A stretch of DNA of 29,572 bases, taken from positions 1-29,572 of the forward strand of contig JAUCBJ010001432.1 of the NCBI GenBank assembly GCA_032718475.1, given 5' to 3'. Each line of letters begins with the position of its first letter. Position 1 is the first letter of the stretch. A program made the translations under genes and the position numbers. This DNA is from Nemertoderma westbladi (lineage: Eukaryota; Xenacoelomorpha; Nemertodermatida; Nemertodermatidae). Below, one piece after another: positions 1-8,029 of the stretch. Under the pieces are notes generated by a model. That model had not been told where the DNA came from, made no database searches, and saw only the letters and a program-made list of their open reading frames with translations.

Positions 1-383
1 TACGGTGGTGATTTGCGGCCTTTTCCCTTTTACCTTAATTAAATAATTTTACTCTTTACCTTACAAATAATTTTACTCTTTCTTTACCTTTTTCAATAAT
101 TTTACTCTTTACCTTCCAGATAATTTTACTCTTTACCTTCCAAATAATTTTACTCTTTACCTTTTTCAATAATTTTACTCTTTACCTTTTTCAATAATTT
201 TACTCTTTACCTTTTTCAATAATTTTACTCTTTACCTTTTCCAATAATTTGACACTTTTCAACAAGCAGACTTGGCCTTAACTGTAATAAATTGAACCTT
301 TAGGGGTTAAGTACTGGTATTCATCTAGCCTATATTGTACTGTACCCTACCCGTTATTGAACGGAACTGAAACAGTGTTAAAT
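1..383 (+). repeat. Left terminal inverted repeat
   Basis: Bases 1-40 match the reverse complement of 5601-5640 almost exactly. About ten tandem copies of a 24-25 bp unit (core AATAATTTTACTCTTTACC) follow, from about 41 to 257. The unique block CAAGCAGACTTGGCCTTAAC (262-281) recurs inverted at the right end. Weaker similarity continues past CCCGTTATTGA and GGAACTGAAAC to about 383. The left arm is shorter than the right one because it has fewer tandem units. Confidence 0.9.
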
Positions 384-585
384 AAATATTTGAATTAGGC
401 CTACTACATAGCTATCTATTACGAGCCGGTATAATGAAAATAGTGATAAAAAATCGCCACTTCAGAGGTAGGCCTAGGCTTAGGCCTAGACTGTAATTAT
501 AGGCCTGATGGTTAACCTACTGTAAATATAGGCCTTCTGGTTATGTAATTATAGGCCTGCTGTGTAGGCTGGACCTCGAGATAAA
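384..585 (+). repeat. Leader with short AGGCCT-containing tandem repeats
   Basis: Between the left inverted repeat and the HECT-like start codon there are about three degenerate copies of a roughly 30 bp unit, GTAATTATAGGCCTGCTGGT-like, at about 490-570. They are preceded by clustered TAGGCCTAGG words. This stretch is expected to be the 5' leader or promoter of the HECT-like gene, but I see no definite TATA box or initiator. Confidence 0.45.
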
Positions 586-2888
586 ATGGCCCATGGTGGT
601 AATAATTCAGGAAAAAGCAGAAAAAAATTACTTGAAAGCTTGCGTCATAACATAAACGATCAGCTTGAGGATATCGCTACAAGTTCTACCAGTACAGGGA
701 GTAGGCCTACTTCAGGTTTAGCAGCAGGTGCTGTTGTGAAGAAACGACGTCCTTATAGTGGGCGACTACGAAAGTTGTCAGAGTTTAATTTTGTAACATT
801 TGTCTTCAAAATACAACCGGTCCGAAATGAAATTAATTAGTAAGCCCCTCGGAGAGAGTACGGGTCTGCGAGTTCAGGTGTCAATGAATGCGCCAATTTC
901 TCGTGTTGTAAGAGAAGTTACAGATATTGTATTTAGTGGCGATGATTCGGTTAATTTGCATCTTAAAAGTTTGAGGCATCCAAGTAAGAAAACTAATTAC
1001 ACCTGGTCTCTAGAAAATCTCCTTGGAGAAAATTTATCAAGCTTTGTTAGCCTACGCGATTATTGCGTTCAACGTTGTGTACCATCTTGGAAGATTAAAC
1101 CAATCTTAGTTGGAAGGATTTACCCATCGGAATTGGAAGAAAATTATGAGGAAGCTGCTGTAGAAGATAACGCTATTGCCACTGTTTCCAGTACCGGTAG
1201 CGGTTCTATTGATTTATTGTGGGCTGAAAATATGAAAGAGAAATAGGTCACTCCGAATCTGAAGATGAGGAATCAGTGTCACACATTATTGAGGCAGCTA
1301 ATGATTTTGAATTGATGGATCAAGGTGTTTCGAGTGCTCGACGAAGTTCTCGCATTACCCAGAGGATCATTTGTGAAGTTTGCCATCATTCCCGTTTAGC
1401 AACGGATGTTGATTGTTTCAACTGTCAGGTAATTTCTGATGTATTTGAGTCAGAGCAAGTTGATTTGATGAAGACTACTCACTGTAATGATGATCTGTTA
1501 TTGTCATCGGCCAATGATATAGAAGATGTTGAGGTTGATAGAGCTGAGGTTGCTTCCCTTCGGGCTGCTTATTTTGAACAATTACCCTTGACTTCGACTA
1601 GTTCGACCACCAATATGAGTACCCTCCTTACTAGCCCTAGTGCGTTATGCAATGACTCACCCCAATTAAGGTCTCAGAATAGCATTGGTGAAGTTGATGT
1701 GTTTCTTGTTCATGAGACAGGTCAAATTGTTCCTTGCACCGAAACTAAAGATGTCATAGCTATTGCAAAGTCTTGCCACTCAATTGGAGATGCACTTGAA
1801 GTTTTAAAATCGCCATTTAGCAGCAAGCAATTAACTCGCTTTGAAATTCCCCGTTCCCAGCTTGTTGACTGTCTCTATGAAATTATTGAAGAAGATGGAA
1901 TTCAGAGTCCTTTTGTCAATGCGAAATTTATAGGAGAAGACGCTGTTGACACCGGCGGACCCATGAGGGAAATGTTTTCACTCTTTTTTCTTCAAGATCG
2001 CGGTGAGCTATTTCGTGGTGCGTATCCGAATATGACATTTCGCCACAACCTGACCGAAAGCAAGAAATTTGAAATCTATGGAAATATGACTGCTCTATCT
2101 TTAATTAATGGACTTCCTGGTCCTCATTGCTTAGCTAAATCAGTTGCATCTGCAACTGTTGGTGTTCAATTCAAAGCCTCGCTCGAAGAAATACCAGCTT
2201 GTGATGAAAAGGTTAAGATTATAGAAATATTTAATTCTGATGATACTGATTCGTTCAACAAAGCAATTACTAATTGCTTCGAACGTTTTGATATGGGATT
2301 TGTTAAAGCCAACGTTACTCATGACCAAAAGGATTTAGTAATTGAAACTCTAGCTAAGCATCTTGTGGTTAGTTGTGTTTCTGAGGAAATTTCGCACTTT
2401 AAGAGAGGACTTCAGTTGTTCGGAGTTTTGGACACTTTCAAGAATTTAAATTTCTAACTGAAAGAAAAGTTTCTGCAGACGATGTCAAATCTGCATTTTT
2501 GCCAGTTTATACATCCCCTCATGGGTCAGCGGAACATTATATAGAATGTCAGCTCAAGTACAAGTTTGACAGATTTCTTGCTAAGATTGAGAAAAAAGAT
2601 GACTCGTCAATTTCCTCTTACTCATCATTGGAAGTTGACATACCGCGTAATATGAGGGTCAATCTAGGCGATGTGTTGCAATTTGGAAGCGGAAGTAGAT
2701 ACCCTGATTTTAAAGGCGAATTGTGTTTCGAACATAGCGATGGTTCACAGAGGAGATTACGTTCCAGTACATGTTCATACACAATAACCTTTCCCATGAA
2801 TGACCGATATGTTAAATCAACGTCAGAAGAGTTCTACCAGAGAGTTAGTGAGGACATTCTAAATACTATTGGATTTGGACTACCTTGA
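586..2888 (+). pseudogene. Transposon-borne HECT E3 ubiquitin ligase-like gene (G2E3-like), frame-broken
   Basis: HECT ligases pass ubiquitin from an E2 to a substrate through a catalytic cysteine. The reading starts at ATG 586 (basic, Ser-rich N-terminus), changes frame near 808, near 1228-1245 and near 2445, and ends at 2886-2888. In order it encodes a basic head; a middle domain of unknown type; an acidic Ser-rich linker; a zinc-binding C-x2-C...C-x2-C motif (Cys codons at 1372, 1381, 1414, 1423); a HECT N-lobe (about 1840-2455, with FIGEDAVDTGGPMREMF typical of G2E3-like proteins); and a C-lobe (2456-2888) that keeps the STCS catalytic cysteine (codon 2772). All domains are present and well conserved in sense, so the three frame changes are recent damage, sequencing indels or, at the last site, possible recoding. 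Short introns were considered, but no convincing splice sites were found at the breaks. Confidence 0.75.
2445..2451 (+). promoter_or_regulatory. Candidate -1 frameshift slippery heptamer
   Basis: T TTA AAT lies in the reading frame of the HECT N-lobe as a canonical X XXY YYZ heptamer, two codons before its TAA stop (2455-2457). The -1 frame is exactly the one that continues into the HECT C-lobe. A perfect 6 bp stem (TGCAGA 2474-2479 with TCTGCA 2490-2495) lies downstream, but its 22 nt spacing is longer than is usual for stimulators. A plain one-base deletion would give the same frame pattern, and two other breaks in the gene have no such heptamer. Confidence 0.3.
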
Positions 2889-2906
2889 TTTACATTTACA
2901 TTAGAT

Positions 2907-3047
2907 AAAACTCATACTCATCATCTCTATAATGACTTCGAATTGTTACGAAAGTTATCTTTGATTTTAAATGTTAAAACTCATATTCATCGTCATGTTT
3001 ATAATGACTACGAATTGTTACGAAAGTTATGTTTGATTTTAATTGTT
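2907..3047 (+). repeat. 69 bp tandem duplication downstream of the HECT-like gene
   Basis: AAAACTCATACTCATC (2907) and AAAACTCATATTCATC (2976) begin two near-identical 69 bp copies. Both contain CGAATTGTTACGAAAGTTAT. They lie in the 3' flank of the HECT-like gene, inside the transposon. Confidence 0.8.
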
Positions 3048-3121
3048 AATGTTGTTTATCTGTGATATGTTTCACAATGAAAACGTTTTGTATCTTATAG
3101 TTCCTCCTTTCATATCCATAA

Positions 3122-3138
3122 GGGGGGGGGGGGGGGGG
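3122..3138 (+). repeat. G17 homopolymer
   Basis: Seventeen consecutive G residues lie inside the transposon between its two genes. It is one of four long G or C tracts in this window. Confidence 0.9.
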
Positions 3139-3149
3139 TTTGACTAATT

Positions 3150-3625
3150 AACCAAAAGTGTTCGTTCCCTTATTTAGGAGGCTTCGTTTTACCGATTATT
3201 AATAATAAATTTAAACAATTTAAAGAAAAAAGACAGACAGACATGTAGGTTTTTTTAAAAGTGAACTGTAAACTGACGTCCGAAATGAAATCAGCAACCA
3301 GGATACCCCCCATAACTAAACTTCTATCTAGTTGGAATGCTTTTTTTATATTTTGACAGACAGATAGACGGACAAACAGACAGACCGACAATCAGACATA
3401 ACAGACTTCACTAAAAATTAAAACTGACTTCGGAAATGAAATCAGCGATCAAAAAAACCACAACAAAGAAGTTTTAGCTAGGTGGTATGATGTCCTTATA
3501 TTTTTTATATTTTTTACAGACAGACAGACAGACCTAGATAAATAATAGTTTTTGTTAAAAGTGAAAACTGACGTTTGGATGAAATCAGCGACCAGGAACA
3601 CCCTCATAACCCAACCCAACTCAAC
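3150..3625. repeat. Degenerate ~145-155 bp tandem repeat with CAGA microsatellites
   Basis: Three related segments begin near 3257, 3413 and 3557. Each contains AACTGACGTCCGAAATGAAATCAGC or a variant. The first two end in a (CAGA)n run (3355-3400 and 3519-3533), and the third is truncated before the poly-C/poly-G tract. No coding sense was found. This fills most of the gap between the HECT-like and integrase genes. Confidence 0.7.
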
Positions 3626-3632
3626 CCTCCCA

Positions 3633-3668
3633 CCCCCCCCCCCCTGGGGGGGGGGGGGGGGGGGGGGG
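3633..3668. repeat. C12-T-G23 mirror homopolymer
   Basis: Twelve C, one T, then twenty-three G residues can fold as a near-perfect C:G hairpin. The remaining interval to the integrase stop (3669-3902) is AT-rich, with no feature I can name. Confidence 0.9.
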
Positions 3669-3902
3669 TAACATTTGATAATGAAAGCCTAGTTTTCAAT
3701 GTGTTGACCTGTTGAGCCTTTAAGAAAACCGTATATTGTACCCCCACCAAATCGATGAGTACATACAGTAAAGTGTTGTCAGATAACTCAAACTGTTTTT
3801 TTTTACAATTAATAAAAACTAAAAAATTAAAATAGTTATTATTCATTGCTTAAATTCAATATAAACAAAACTTGTATTGCAAAATTATACATGATACTAT
3901 TG

Positions 3903-5057
3903 TTAGTAGTCTTGTTCTAATCGATCAATAAGGTACACCAATGTATCAGCACAATCTGAGAGTGATTCACACATTTCAGGACGTTTAGTATCCGGTGAAT
4001 CATTCAAGTAGTCAGTACCCAACTCACTGATGCTCGGGAGGCAGTGTGGCTTCTTCTTGGAGAAGTACTTCATAAGATCAAGCTGATCAATGTGTTCCGG
4101 GTGTAGGAAATTCGGCTTATCCAAGAATAAGATATCTGGTTTACCAGCTTTCACTAACAAGCCAGATTTCCGTAAATGATGAGAATTCCACATTTCTCTT
4201 ATTGAATTCAGCAACCGTTGCAATAGATCCATATACACATACCGGATCAGTTCTATATGGATCCGATTAGAAGTAGTGATGACACTATAACCATCCAACT
4301 GAGCGAAGTGTTCAATCCAATGTTGTAAGCCAAGTTTTGGAAATTGGCTCCACCACGCCTCAATCCTCTGATTTCGAGAACTTTTACCGTACATATAGGT
4401 TGTGTTATGTTCTGCCCGCGTGTCATCATCAAAAGCTCGCAAATACCGTTGAATAACTTCTATATTAACATTTTCCGTTCCACAGTCGGAACGAATCAAA
4501 TGAGGAAGACCTCCAAAATTTTTCACAGCATCAATAAAATAATGTCCGATTACGAATGGATCATTGTTGGTAGAGCTGCACTGCAGCCACAGTAGTTTGC
4601 GGCTATAACCATCAATGCATCCGTGAAGGGCGAGTCCATAGTTTTTCAACTTATCCCACCCGTCCACATGGTGAATATAGTTTGGTCCTAATGCGTAATA
4701 ACTGCGACGTACTACTTTGTTCCCAATGCGATCGGCAACAAGTTGCGGATTTAACGTTTTTTGTATGAGTGCTACTAATTCTTCACGTGCAAATAAACCA
4801 TACTTTCGAAGTAGAATCCTCTTCATTTGGCGGTAACCACACGACGGCTCTCGAGAAATGGCGTTTATGATCAGGTTAACATTGTCAACATCACACCTCT
4901 TCTTCAAATTTATGTCAAACAATAGGCGACGGACAGTTCGCGATGAAATCCGAATTAAATGTCTCTCTTTGAGCAATCTACTGATTTCTAAGTGAGTATA
5001 CCCTAAAGAATAGTAATCCGTTACTGTCTCGTTTAAATGTAGCATACTCATGGTCAT
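3903..5057 (-). CDS. DDE integrase-type transposase (rve-like integrase core)
   Basis: This intact 384-residue gene is very likely the transposase that cuts and joins the element's ends. Residues 14-46 look like a helix-turn-helix DNA-binding domain (DYYSLGYTHLEISRLL...). The RNase H-fold core follows, with the DDE triad visible as D132 (HHVDGWDKL), D191 (RSDCGTEN) and E233 (RIEAWW). The spacings are D-58-D-41-E, within the integrase/rve range. Residues 145-152 (HGCIDGYS) are a signature of the integrase-core family found in repetitive elements of animals and fungi. ATG codons occur at residues 1, 3 and 5, so the exact start is open; the first is used here. The C-terminal 140 residues have no recognised domain. 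The gene faces the HECT-like gene, and its start lies about 55 bp inside the right inverted repeat. Its open frame contrasts with the broken neighbour. Confidence 0.85.
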   Translation of the reverse strand: MTMSMLHLNETVTDYYSLGYTHLEISRLLKERHLIRISSRTVRRLLFDINLKKRCDVDNVNLIINAISREPSCGYRQMKRILLRKYGLFAREELVALIQKTLNPQLVADRIGNKVVRRSYYALGPNYIHHVDGWDKLKNYGLALHGCIDGYSRKLLWLQCSSTNNDPFVIGHYFIDAVKNFGGLPHLIRSDCGTENVNIEVIQRYLRAFDDDTRAEHNTTYMYGKSSRNQRIEAWWSQFPKLGLQHWIEHFAQLDGYSVITTSNRIHIELIRYVYMDLLQRLLNSIREMWNSHHLRKSGLLVKAGKPDILFLDKPNFLHPEHIDQLDLMKYFSKKKPHCLPSISELGTDYLNDSPDTKRPEMCESLSDCADTLVYLIDRLEQDY

Positions 5058-5110
5058 ACAATATGGCTCACAATGCTATACACAGTTCAGTTCAATCTGT
5101 TCACAGTAAA

Positions 5111-5640
5111 GTTGACACCGTTTCAGTTCCGAAAGACTTCAAAGGTCAATAACGGGTATGGTAACAATATATGTAGGCTAGGTGAATTCCGCTACCGGTA
5201 CTTAGCGGGTTCGATCCGATTCGTACGTTCGATTCGCAACAGTTAAGGCCAAGTCTGCTTGTTGAAAAGAGTAAAATTATTGAAAAAGGTAAAGAGTAAA
5301 ATTATTAAAAAAGGTAAAGAGTAAAATTATTAAAAAAGGTAAAGAGTAAAATTATTGAAAAAGGTAAAGAGTAAAATTATTTGGAAGGTAAAGAGTAAAA
5401 TTATCTGGAAGGTAAAGAGTAAAATTATTTGGAAGGTAAAGAGTAAAATTATTGAAAAAGGTAAAGAGTAAAATTATTTGTAAGGTAAAGAGTAAAATTA
5501 TCTGGAAGGTAAAGAGTAAAATTATTTGGAAGGTAAAGAGTAAAATTATTGAAAAAGGTAAAGAGTAAAATTATTTGTAAGGTAAAGAGTAAAATTATTG
5601 AATTAAGGTAAAAGGGAAAAGGCCGCAAATCACCACCGTA
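5111..5640 (-). repeat. Right terminal inverted repeat
   Basis: This is the inverted counterpart of 1-383. It has about fifteen tandem copies of the 24-25 bp unit (minus-strand core AATAATTTTACTCTTTACC) between about 5266 and 5600. These are flanked inward by GTTAAGGCCAAGTCTGCTTG (5242-5261) and then by imperfect matches to the inner left arm, down to TTTCAGTTCC at 5121-5130. The inner edge lies only about 55 bp upstream of the integrase start codon, so the arm probably carries that gene's promoter. Confidence 0.9.
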
Positions 5641-6040
5641 TCATACGCCCACAACTATCATTTATAATCATTTCCAATTAATTTCTCCCTCTAGGGGCAT
5701 CATCAGGGACCAACCACCAAAGCAATAAAATACTGAAAAATTAGGCCTACCTACATTATTTTACTTTCTTATTTCTTTCTTTCTTATTTTTATCTTTCTT
5801 ATTTTACTTTTAGAAATAGGTGTAAGGTACATCAATCTATATTAAATATATTATTATCTTAAATATACTGATATCCCAACTTTAAATTATAATTTTATAT
5901 AAACAAGAACATAACTTAACATTAAACATGATACCATTCAGCCATTGCAGTGATTACACTTTACTTTACTTTTACATTTATTAATAGTCCTTTATCAGTT
6001 TAGTAGGTACAGAGGTAAGCCCCTGAGAACAACTTGCTAT
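5641..6040. other. Non-coding flank; CTTT-rich microsatellite
   Basis: The flank outside the transposon is AT-rich, with a pyrimidine-rich stretch of degenerate CTTT repeats at about 5758-5812. No gene was recognised. Confidence 0.6.
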
Positions 6041-6066
6041 ATCGGGAAAGGTACGCCTTTCCCGAT
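6041..6066. repeat. Perfect hairpin upstream of ALG11
   Basis: ATCGGGAAAGG (6041-6051) and CCTTTCCCGAT (6056-6066) form an 11 bp perfect stem with a TACG loop. A further CCTTTCCCGAT copy follows at about 6080-6090. It may be part of a small foldback repeat or a regulatory palindrome. It lies about 350 bp before the ALG11 start codon. Confidence 0.8.
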
Positions 6067-6419
6067 TGGATATGCATCACCTTTCCCGATGGGGGAATTG
6101 GACCTAACTGCCTGTCTTCTAGTTTCTAGTAGACCTTGGTTTTTATATAGGCCTAGTACCGGTAGGGCCAAGCCAGCAAGCTGCCAAGTACTGAAGTATG
6201 TACCGTAGCCGATTTCACCTTCTTTTTTTACTAAAAATGTATGGTGCTTTGGCACTTTAATGTCAAATTTTCAATATTCGGTACCGAATATACCAAAGTT
6301 GTTTTGTTTCGGTTCCTGTTCGGCAATATTTTAACTTTGTTCGATCCATAGCCTGATAGCCTACTACCATACAGACTGACAGAGTACTGCAGTATTTTAA
6401 CTGTTAACAGCAATAAAAT

Positions 6420-7874
6420 ATGTCCTGGTGTTGTCTTTACTCAAGTTTACTCAACTGTGTGTCTTGGTTAGTGGTACCTGTCGTGGGAATTGTTATCCTC
6501 CTACTGTGCCTGAGGATAGCGGCAGGGAGAGCCCTCAGACTCAGTGGAGAGTCTCTCGTTTTCGGATTCTTCCACCCATATTGCAATGCGGGGGGTGGCG
6601 GCGAGAAAGTGCTCTGGACCGCTGTGAACGCCCTCCTAGATAAATACAAAAACTCTAAATGCGTTATTTACACCGGCGATTTGGATGCAACTTCCGAGGA
6701 GATATTCTTCCGGGCGAAGCAAAGGTTTAACGTTGATATCGCATCTCGTGTCGACAATATACAGTTCGTGTACCTCCGCAGACGTTGGCTGGTGGAGTCA
6801 CAATATTACCCGGTGGCCACTTTGGCTGGTCAAAGTCTGGGCTCCATGCTGCTGGGATGGGAGGCTTTGTGTGCTTGCACACCTGACGTGTTTGTAGACA
6901 CGATGGGTTACGCATTCATCCTCCCTATAGCTAAATATCTGTTTAGGACTAAGTTGTGCATAAGCTACGTCCACTACCCCACTATTAGCACAGATATGCT
7001 GTGTCTTGTAGACAAACGAACTAAATCATTCAACAATTCGGGATTATTCACAAATAATTATATTTTAAGTCGAGTGAAACTTTTGTATTATAAATTATTT
7101 GCATGTTTTTATGGGGTTGTGGGTCGTTGTTCTGATGTTGTCATGGTGAATTCATCGTGGACGAAAGGTCATGTGGACGCGTTATGGCACTGCGATAGCG
7201 AGTTGGTTTACCCGCCTTGCAGTGTAGAACGGCTGGAGGAGTTACCGATAAGCGACTCCTCCCGGAAGCTGCACATCGTATCGGTTGCCCAGTTCCGCCC
7301 GGAGAAAAACCACGGCTTGCAGCTGCGCGCGTTAGCGGGGTTCCTCGCGGGGCTGAACGAGGCCCAACGGCACCGTTACAGACTGGTCGTCGTTGGCGGC
7401 GTCCGGGACGAGGCAGACCGTCGACGCGTGGACGAACTCGAGTTGCAGTCCTTGTCGTTGGGTATCCGTGACCGGGTTGACTTCCGGATTAATCTCGAGT
7501 ACGATGAGTTGCTCCGGGTTCTCGGGGACGCCTCCATAGGGATCCACACCATGCGGGACGAACATTTTGGTATCGGAGTCGTGGAGTTCATGGCGGCGGG
7601 ACTAGTTGCGTTGGCTCACCGCTCCGGCGGCCCGCTCGCAGATATCGTGTCCCCGGACCCGGCAGAATGCGACGGATTTCTAGCGGATTCCCTGGACTCC
7701 TACGTGGAATCCATTGATAGGATATTCGCCATGTCGGAATCGGATCGGACTCGGATTCGTCTAAACGCGAGGAATCGCGCGAAATTATTTCGCGACGAGT
7801 GTTTTTGTTCGCGATTATTAGAGGTCGTTTCTCCCGCAATCGATAGTAAACCGGGAATTCTTAAACAATTATGA
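6420..7874 (+). CDS. ALG11: GDP-Man:Man3GlcNAc2-PP-dolichol alpha-1,2-mannosyltransferase
   Basis: ALG11 adds the fourth and fifth mannoses, in alpha-1,2 linkage, to the dolichol-linked N-glycan precursor on the cytosolic face of the ER. The 484-residue frame is about the length of animal ALG11 proteins. A hydrophobic signal anchor spans about residues 13-33. It is followed by the family's N-terminal FFHPYCNAGGGGEKVLW block (50-66), VDTMGYAF, and the GT4 donor-binding C-domain with VAQFRPEKNH, the E-x7-E motif (E381 and E389 in DEHFGIGVVEF) and HRSGGPLADIV (from 400). The whole protein is in one exon, whereas vertebrate ALG11 is split. An AATAAA signal lies at 8024-8029. Codon use shifts from AT-rich (about 7010-7120) to GC-rich (about 7200-7700). 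All diagnostic motifs are intact, so function is expected. Confidence 0.95.
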   Translation: MSWCCLYSSLLNCVSWLVVPVVGIVILLLCLRIAAGRALRLSGESLVFGFFHPYCNAGGGGEKVLWTAVNALLDKYKNSKCVIYTGDLDATSEEIFFRAKQRFNVDIASRVDNIQFVYLRRRWLVESQYYPVATLAGQSLGSMLLGWEALCACTPDVFVDTMGYAFILPIAKYLFRTKLCISYVHYPTISTDMLCLVDKRTKSFNNSGLFTNNYILSRVKLLYYKLFACFYGVVGRCSDVVMVNSSWTKGHVDALWHCDSELVYPPCSVERLEELPISDSSRKLHIVSVAQFRPEKNHGLQLRALAGFLAGLNEAQRHRYRLVVVGGVRDEADRRRVDELELQSLSLGIRDRVDFRINLEYDELLRVLGDASIGIHTMRDEHFGIGVVEFMAAGLVALAHRSGGPLADIVSPDPAECDGFLADSLDSYVESIDRIFAMSESDRTRIRLNARNRAKLFRDECFCSRLLEVVSPAIDSKPGILKQL

Positions 7875-8023
7875 TAATATTACTATAGATAGTTATATTA
7901 GTGATTTTTTTTTTAAACGGTTTTCTAATGCAATTTTATTTTTTGGTGGGAAATCAATGTTTAATAAGTTGGTGCTCGGTGGTTTGTGTATTTATTATTC
8001 TATCTTTATTATATTTGTTTTAA

Positions 8024-8029
8024 AATAAA
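8024..8029 (+). terminator. Polyadenylation signal of ALG11
   Basis: This AATAAA lies about 150 bases past the ALG11 stop codon on the same strand and is the first canonical signal downstream. Confidence 0.55.

Larger units (their letters stand above)
1..5640. mobile_element. DNA transposon with long inverted ends carrying HECT-like and DDE integrase genes
   Basis: The first and last 40 bases are near-perfect inverted copies (left TACGGTGGTGATTTGCGGCC; the right end reads the same on the minus strand). The similarity continues through subterminal repeats and further unique sequence, to about 383 on the left and 5111 on the right. Between the ends lie only two genes, pointing toward each other: a HECT E3 ligase-like gene on + and a DDE integrase on -. 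This is the structure of an autonomous cut-and-paste element. The window begins exactly at the left tip, so the target duplication cannot be checked. The tips could be read as TACGGTGG, or as CGGTGG flanked by a TA duplication. The superfamily is uncertain. The integrase belongs to the eukaryotic integrase-core (rve-like) group; I do not recognise a named family for the whole element. Confidence 0.85.

Noticed and set aside
586-2888. Short introns as the explanation of the HECT frame changes
   Set aside because: No plausible GT-AG pair at the three breaks restores the frame while keeping the conserved residues; single-base shifts fit better.
3604-3846. A minus-strand frame with a poly-Pro/poly-Gly stretch
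   Set aside because: The stretch is the C12-T-G23 homopolymer, and the rest has no protein character.
4344-4595. A + strand frame opposite the integrase
   Set aside because: It is antisense to the intact DDE core, which has all catalytic residues.
6428-7839. Several short open frames on both strands inside ALG11
   Set aside because: They are shadows of the ALG11 frame in GC-rich codons and have no domain of their own.
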